A stretch of DNA of 64,000 nt from Lepidostoma basale (Eukaryota > Arthropoda > Insecta > Trichoptera > Lepidostomatidae): the NCBI GenBank assembly GCA_022606425.2, contig JAHDVF020001237.1, forward strand, positions 558,001 to 622,000, in the 5' to 3' direction. The notes beneath the pieces are model-generated. The model was not told where the DNA came from. It ran no database searches and saw nothing but the letters and a program-made list of their open reading frames with translations. Numbering within the stretch: the stretch's first letter is position 1; each line of letters opens with the position of its first letter. A program made the position numbers and the translations under genes. Positions 59,326 through 64,000 of this stretch are shown here, in pieces.

Positions 59326-59956
59326 GGGGCAGTCAGAGGTGTGAAAAAAAAAAGTATTTCGATTTTTTATTTGACAGTAATTTAATGTAATTTAATTTGA
59401 TTTTTTTTTTTTTTAAATACTAATATCAAGGATTTACATCAATGATATTAGAATTTATTTTACAATCTTCAATGTGAGCAGAAAATAGCTCATTATTATG
59501 AAGAAGGAATCTGGTCGTGTCCAGGCTTGAACCCATGTCCCCTGGATTAGGAGCCAAGCGTTCAATCCCCTAGACCACCACCCGGTCAATAAAACCAACA
59601 ATATACAATTATTACTTGATTTGACCCAAATTTTAAAAATATGTATATAAATTACATATGAAGTTATCGCCATATTTGTTGGACCCTTTTCCATAATGCG
59701 GTGACCATAATTACTTACAACTTATAGGTTCAACTGAAATCTTTCAAATAAATATAAAAATATTTTAATAGTTAATCATGCCTGATCCAATGATGAGTTT
59801 TCATTTTTTAAATATTTTGGGTATAAATTTAATTTGGGTCAAATCAAGTTTAAACATAAAATAATAATTTATTATTGTTGGTTATATAAAATAAATTAAA
59901 TTACTGACAAAAAAATATACTGAAAATACTTGTTTTTTCATACTTCTGACTGCCCC
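59326..59956. mobile_element. Tc1/mariner-like element with long TIRs, carrying a SINE
   Basis: The left end GGGGCAGTCAGAGGTGTGAAA and the right end (reverse complement) GGGGCAGTCAGAAGTATGAAA are flanked by TA on both sides (59324-59325, 59957-59958), the Tc1/mariner target. Similarity between arms continues inward (AGTAATTTAAT, CCAACAATA, CTTGATTTGACCCAAATT) for about 150 bp. There is no transposase. The SINE at 59401-59584 interrupts the left arm. Confidence 0.75.
59401..59584 (-). mobile_element. tRNA-derived SINE (second copy)
   Basis: Minus strand: CGGGTGGTGGTCTAGGGG (box A inside), CTTGGCTCC, GGGTTCAAGCCTGG (box B inside), body shared with 30862-31048, and an A-rich 3' end (T run at 59401). 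Box A and box B spacing is intact. Confidence 0.85.
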
Positions 59957-61424
59957 TAACCCATTAACCATATTATATTATTAAAACTCCGTTAACGCGT
60001 GACTGACGGCGTTTGAGGATCTTTACTTTAATTTAACCGTTGGCAGTCACATATGACTGCCATGGAGTGATACGTGTAGACAAAATAGTAATAATAATCT
60101 TAAATTTATCCCTCGTCATCCGTGTTATTATTCTTTTCTGAAGATAAACTGATAAGTATCCACTTAAAGTTTGCCGCAATAAACTTTTTGGGGTAACAAA
60201 CTTTCAGAAAGTCTTCCTCTCATTAAACATTAACATCTCCAAGTAAATCATAAAACTGGACAAGTCTTCAACTTTCCTGTTCCCTGCCTAACTCCGTCCA
60301 TCCCGCCTGTGCGTATTCGCTCATTGATCCAATACATACCCCATGTACACAGGTGTAATCTTTCATCTTTTCATCGCCCACACAAATGACAAAACTTAGC
60401 AAATCAAAAAGTTTTATTCATATCTCGTAGGTAGAAATATCGTATAGACGCTCCTTCAGCATTCGTGTACACAAATGATTAAAAAGAAAAAACAATTTCG
60501 AATTTGGAGAATAAAAGATTTCTCTGGAGATAAAATGTATTCTATTTACTGAGAAAAAAAAAACGCAAAAAACCTTTTTTTAAAGTTAAGTTATCAACAA
60601 AATATAAACATCAATTGACACATTTCGCCTTGCAAGATCCATATCAAAGCAAAGCCTCTGTTAAGATTTTGAACATATAATAAGATAAATGTTACTTAAC
60701 TGAGACTTACATGATATAAGCTACTTATTCAAAAGTCATTAAAATGCTTTACTTGTATTATGAAAAATATCTCATAGCTTGTTTGTAGGATTTAAAAAAG
60801 AGCTTTTGGAGCTAAAATAAGAAGCTCTTAATAGTACCTATTATAAAATTGTGAATTGAATTTTATTAATTATGATAATTGCATAATTCATACTTATAAA
60901 ATTTAGAAGCATGTTAAAATTATCGTAGTTCTTTGAGCATAATAGTAATCATATATTGCTTAAAACTAAGTGAAACTCTTATTTTTTTATTTAATTGAAT
61001 TGAAAAATTGGAATGTTTCAATAAATCATAAAATATTATTGATAAACCTAAATCATTAATACTGAGAAATACATAATAAAGATTTTTTGTTTACTAAAAC
61101 ATTTGTTTTTCACTTTAAACTTCTTTTTTCGAAATTTTAATTTATTGTAGCGTATCATACAGTGATTGTTTATACACGTACAAGTGAAAAAACACACAAT
61201 TAAATAAAGACATAGAAAGTTACCCTCCGCATCGAAGAACTTAAAAATTAAACATATAGATGTAAAATAACATAATACTAATAATAAAATAATAAACACG
61301 GTGTATGGTTATTAAAATACAAATCACTTTTTTTTAAGTATTTTAATAATCATATCGTGGTTAAATGAGTTTAAAATGTCTTACTTACGACAGAGTGATC
61401 GCTTCGTATGAACATTTAACTTAT
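59957..61424. other. AT-rich unique DNA
   Basis: No gene or repeat supported. ACATTTCGCCTTGCAAG at 60620 is a scrap of a fold-back arm. Confidence 0.3.
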
Positions 61425-61630
61425 TAATTAATATAAATGAAAACGTCTGTTTTCTAGGAGTTTTATCATGTTTCGCCCTTCCAAGTCGTTATCAAATGAC
61501 ATTTGATAATGCCTTGGAAGGGCGGAACATGTCATCCCATATAAAATTTAATAAAACTCCTAGAAGACAGACGTTTTCATTTATGTTAATTATTAAATAT
61601 AGAGTTTTACATCATGGTCCAAGAAACATT
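61425..61630. repeat. Fold-back repeat F1, well preserved
   Basis: Arms: GAAAACGTCTGTTTTCTAGGA on the left; TCCTAGAAGACAGACGTTTTC on the right. The centre has CGCCCTTCCAAG and GATAATGCCTTGGAAGGGC followed by GGAACATGTC. The right outer end is AGTTTTACATCATGG. The stem before the GAAAC-like box (here GGAAC) is CCTT/AAGG. Confidence 0.75.
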
Positions 61631-62655
61631 AACATAAAAAATATATTTATAACTTTGGCGCATTTAAATTCTATAGTCCGTCAGTAAAATGGCTATTTTT
61701 AAGTTATTTACAATCACAAAACTGCGCAATGTCGTTTTTGTGTGTTAATTTATTATATCGAAACGCACATTAAGCTTTCCATTGTTTAGTGCGTTCAAAA
61801 AATACCAACACCTTAATTTAGAAAGCTCTTTGTGAACAAAAATAACAGCAAATAACAACAAATAATACGCTTGAATACCTTGCAAGGGGTGATCATTGTT
61901 CAAAAAGAGTGAAATGAATTGAAAATATCAGAAATTTCCGTTTTAATGGATCTAGGCACATTGTACGCGCTTTGAAAATATTTGCTAAGCTTTCAGCGCC
62001 TCTTTTCAATTGTAGGAACATTATTTACGTTAACTCTTTTTAATCCTCTATTGGCTGAAAAAGTCCGGTACCTCTCTGGCGGAGAGCTCCTGCCCGCGGC
62101 TCCCAGCTCGGCACATATCGTTAGAGGCAATTAGAATAATTCAGTAGGGAAAAGAAGATTAAATTCGCCAAACAAACGATGTGGCTCCGACTGTTGACCG
62201 CTAGAGGGATATTCCCCGGTAGCGCGTATCTACGCCTCGAGAAGTGAACTCGACAAAAAATCCCATCTATACATAAAAATAACACATTGTAATACCCTCC
62301 ACGATACGTGGGCTAGTGTTTTTTGCTGAGATTACTGTAATATATGAAAGAATACAATTATTCCGTGTGGGAACGCGCCTCCGCAGAACCCTTGCGTACC
62401 AAATTAATATTTTATCATCCCAATTTTTTTATCCAAGTCATCACATTTTGTTATTCTTTTCATTTCAAATTCAGAACAATCCAATTTTTAGTTAGCAGGT
62501 ATCGTAAAAACAAGGGTAATTTTGTGTGTTCTTTGGCATTATAAAAAAATTCTAAATTATCCTTTCTCTTCATCATACGTATCTACATATTTTATAACTT
62601 GGATATGGAACAAGCATATTTGGGACTATTAATAAAAGTATTAATGAATTTAATT
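61631..62655. other. Unique DNA with a GC-richer island at 62040-62240
   Basis: The island (CTCTCTGGCGGAGAGCTCCTG and neighbours) has no repeat match and no supported exon. Confidence 0.3.
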
Positions 62656-62659
62656 AATT

Positions 62660-62830
62660 TCATTTTTAATTTTGTTCTTCTCGACATGTTCCGATGATAT
62701 TAAACATTCAGCGTCGAAATAATGATTTAATCTTAATAACTAAAATGTTATCATCATTCTCCCAATGATGACGCGTATAATATATTTGAAACATGTGGCT
62801 AAAAAAATTATAATGTAAAAAATAATTAAT
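62660..62830. repeat. Fold-back repeat F2, eroded
   Basis: Left arm TTCTCGACATGTTCCGATG; right arm CATTCTCCCAATGATGACGC and TTGAAACATGTGGC. The right arm (+) keeps TTCTC, CCAATGA and T in hammerhead order. Confidence 0.55.
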
Positions 62831-62962
62831 TTATAATTTTGAAATTAAACATTGCACTGTCTTTATCTTGTAAAATATGCACATTGTTTTTGATTCTATA
62901 AAATATGTTCGATTATTTATTAACTTCTATTAGGTAGTGTCTTTTCTTCACCGGTAGTTTCA

Positions 62963-63062
62963 ATCCAAAGGTTTAGTTTGCTACAAAGTGTAATATTTTT
63001 GCTGGTTCTTGGGATGCAACTTGGGCCTTAAGTATGGTCCCATTGCTTTCCACGTGCCGCTT
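62963..63062 (+). repeat. Interspersed repeat G (copy 3)
   Basis: TTAGTTTGCTACAAAG, TTTGCTGGTTCTTGGGATGC, AACTTGGGCC and CCATTGCTTTCCACG match the other two copies. Confidence 0.65.
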
Positions 63063-63090
63063 TTCATTTATTTATTTTAAAAGCAATATA

Positions 63091-64000
63091 ACTAACTAAC
63101 TAACTAACCATCACGCCGTCTCCCCGAAGGGGTAGGCAGAAAGAATGGACTGCCACACCTTTCTTTCCTGACATATTTCTCTCGCTTCCTCAACATTCAT
63201 ACATCGTGTCATGCACGCGCGTCGATTTCTCTGACTCCTCACATGGCCAACATTCAATATTTGATTTATTTGATCGTGCCACGTTTTCCTCGGTCTTCCT
63301 CTATTTCTGGTACCATTTACATCATTAATATATAATTTTTTACCATTCTTTCTTCATTCATTCTTTCCATATGTCCAAACCATCTTAATGATCCTTTCAT
63401 TATTTTGTTCATGACACCATCATTCGCACCGCATTCACTTCTTATATTTTCATTCGACACTCTATCATACACAGAATATTCACACATTCGTCTAAGAGAT
63501 CTCATTTCTACTGCATTTATTCTACTTTCATCCTTCCTTTGCCAGTTCCATGCTTCGCTTCCATACGTAAGGGTCGGTAGAAGAACACCATTGTGCACTG
63601 CCATTTTAGCTTTTTTGGATAGGTTTTTGTTTGCGATGACAACTTTAAGTGCACCATTCACTTTGTTGCCTGCCACAACCCTTCTTTCAATATCCCTCTC
63701 CACTCTCCCATCTCTTGTAAACATACTACCTAAATACACAAACTCAACTACTTGCTCCAAGTTTTCACCATTCACGCTAATATTGCAGACTGTCGTGGTT
63801 TCTTCCTTTTCAAAAATCATTACCTTGGACTTATTAACATTCATCATCAGATCATTTCACATGCATACCTCATACATACAATTCACCAGGACTTGTAGTT
63901 CATGCTCGTTGTCAGCAAGTAGGACAGCGTCATCCGCATACAAGAGACAGCTTACTGACACTCCGCTCATTTTGGCACCTACATCCAACCCTTTCAGCTC
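63091..64000 (-). mobile_element. RTE-like LINE with reverse-transcriptase end (family A), runs off the window
   Basis: This is the longest copy. From its 5' side (right edge) it reads LKGLDVGAKMSGVSVSCLLYADDAVLLADNEHEL; YADD is the reverse-transcriptase active-site motif. A stop and then a 176-codon frame (63847-63317) follow: NKSKVMIFEKEE, EFVYLGSMFTRDG, GNKVNGALKV, AVHNGVLLPTLTYGSEAWNW, MRSLRRMCEYSVYD, LRWFGHMERM. A frame change leads to the GRPRKTWHDQI and RRACMTRCM part and the end at 63106, with (GTTA)n at 63092-63108. It gives the order of domains missing in the shorter copies. It is not intact because of the stop and frameshift. Confidence 0.9.

Noticed and set aside
59520..59584. tRNA gene on the minus strand
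   Set aside because: Box A and box B are present, but the sequence continues into a shared body with a poly(A) end and has a second copy at 30.9 kb. It is a SINE head.
62040..62240. Next exon of the SLC16-like gene
   Set aside because: It is GC-rich, but no frame begins with an N-TGG after an acceptor and no hydrophobic helix is encoded.

Overview
The window looks like a gene-poor stretch of an arthropod genome, most likely an insect. It is strongly AT-rich, crowded with 5'-truncated non-LTR retrotransposon tails of insect type, and carries a tRNA-derived SINE, TIR elements and very many small fold-back repeats. No operon, rRNA, CRISPR or intact tRNA gene is visible. I cannot name the order; Lepidoptera is possible but unproven.

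Only one stretch looks like a host protein-coding exon: 56732-56900 (+). It is GC-rich, with a clean acceptor (TTTCTAG) and donor (GTGAGT), and its reading frame ends in EGGWG. This fits the signature that leads into membrane helix 1 of SLC16/monocarboxylate-transporter-like proteins. The rest of that gene is not recognisable here, so the window is probably mostly intron or intergenic DNA. Other GC-richer unique islands (near 3.4, 8.0, 13.7, 15.1, 18.1, 29.2, 33.7, 35.0, 49.5, 54.3, 58.3 and 62.1 kb) could be conserved noncoding DNA.

Mobile elements make up most of the recognisable content. (1) About thirteen 3' fragments of one RTE-like LINE end in GGCGTGATG plus (GTTA)n; a longer one at 63091-64000 reaches the YADD catalytic motif of the reverse transcriptase. 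(2) Five fragments of a second LINE have a (GAA)n tail, and there are single tails of several other LINE lineages, including a CR1/L2-like tail inserted in another LINE at 16.7-17.5 kb. (3) DNA transposons include a hAT MITE with 8-bp target duplication (12734-12971), a Tc1/mariner-like element with long TIRs (59326-59956), an unclassified TIR MITE (9719-9995) and a decayed Helitron Rep region (43440-44125). (4) A tRNA-derived SINE is present twice (30862-31048, 59401-59584), each time inside another element. (5) A 1.35-kb minisatellite of 11-bp and 17-bp units (44110-45475) starts where the Helitron reading frame stops being recognisable.

The most interesting pattern is in the fold-back repeats. 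Several unrelated-looking hairpin families share the same layout: CTGANGA, one extra base, a 4-6 bp stem-loop, then GAAAC, often followed by a 2-4 nt loop and GTC. That is the order of the hammerhead-ribozyme core, known from terminal repeats of Penelope-like retroelements. In the best cases (944-980 +, 1247-1287 -, 14478-14515 +) parts of helices I, II and III can also be drawn. The extra base before helix II is non-canonical, so activity is an open question. A second RNA-level signal is a C(UNCG)G tetraloop hairpin at the end of the RTE-like ORF, kept in most copies.
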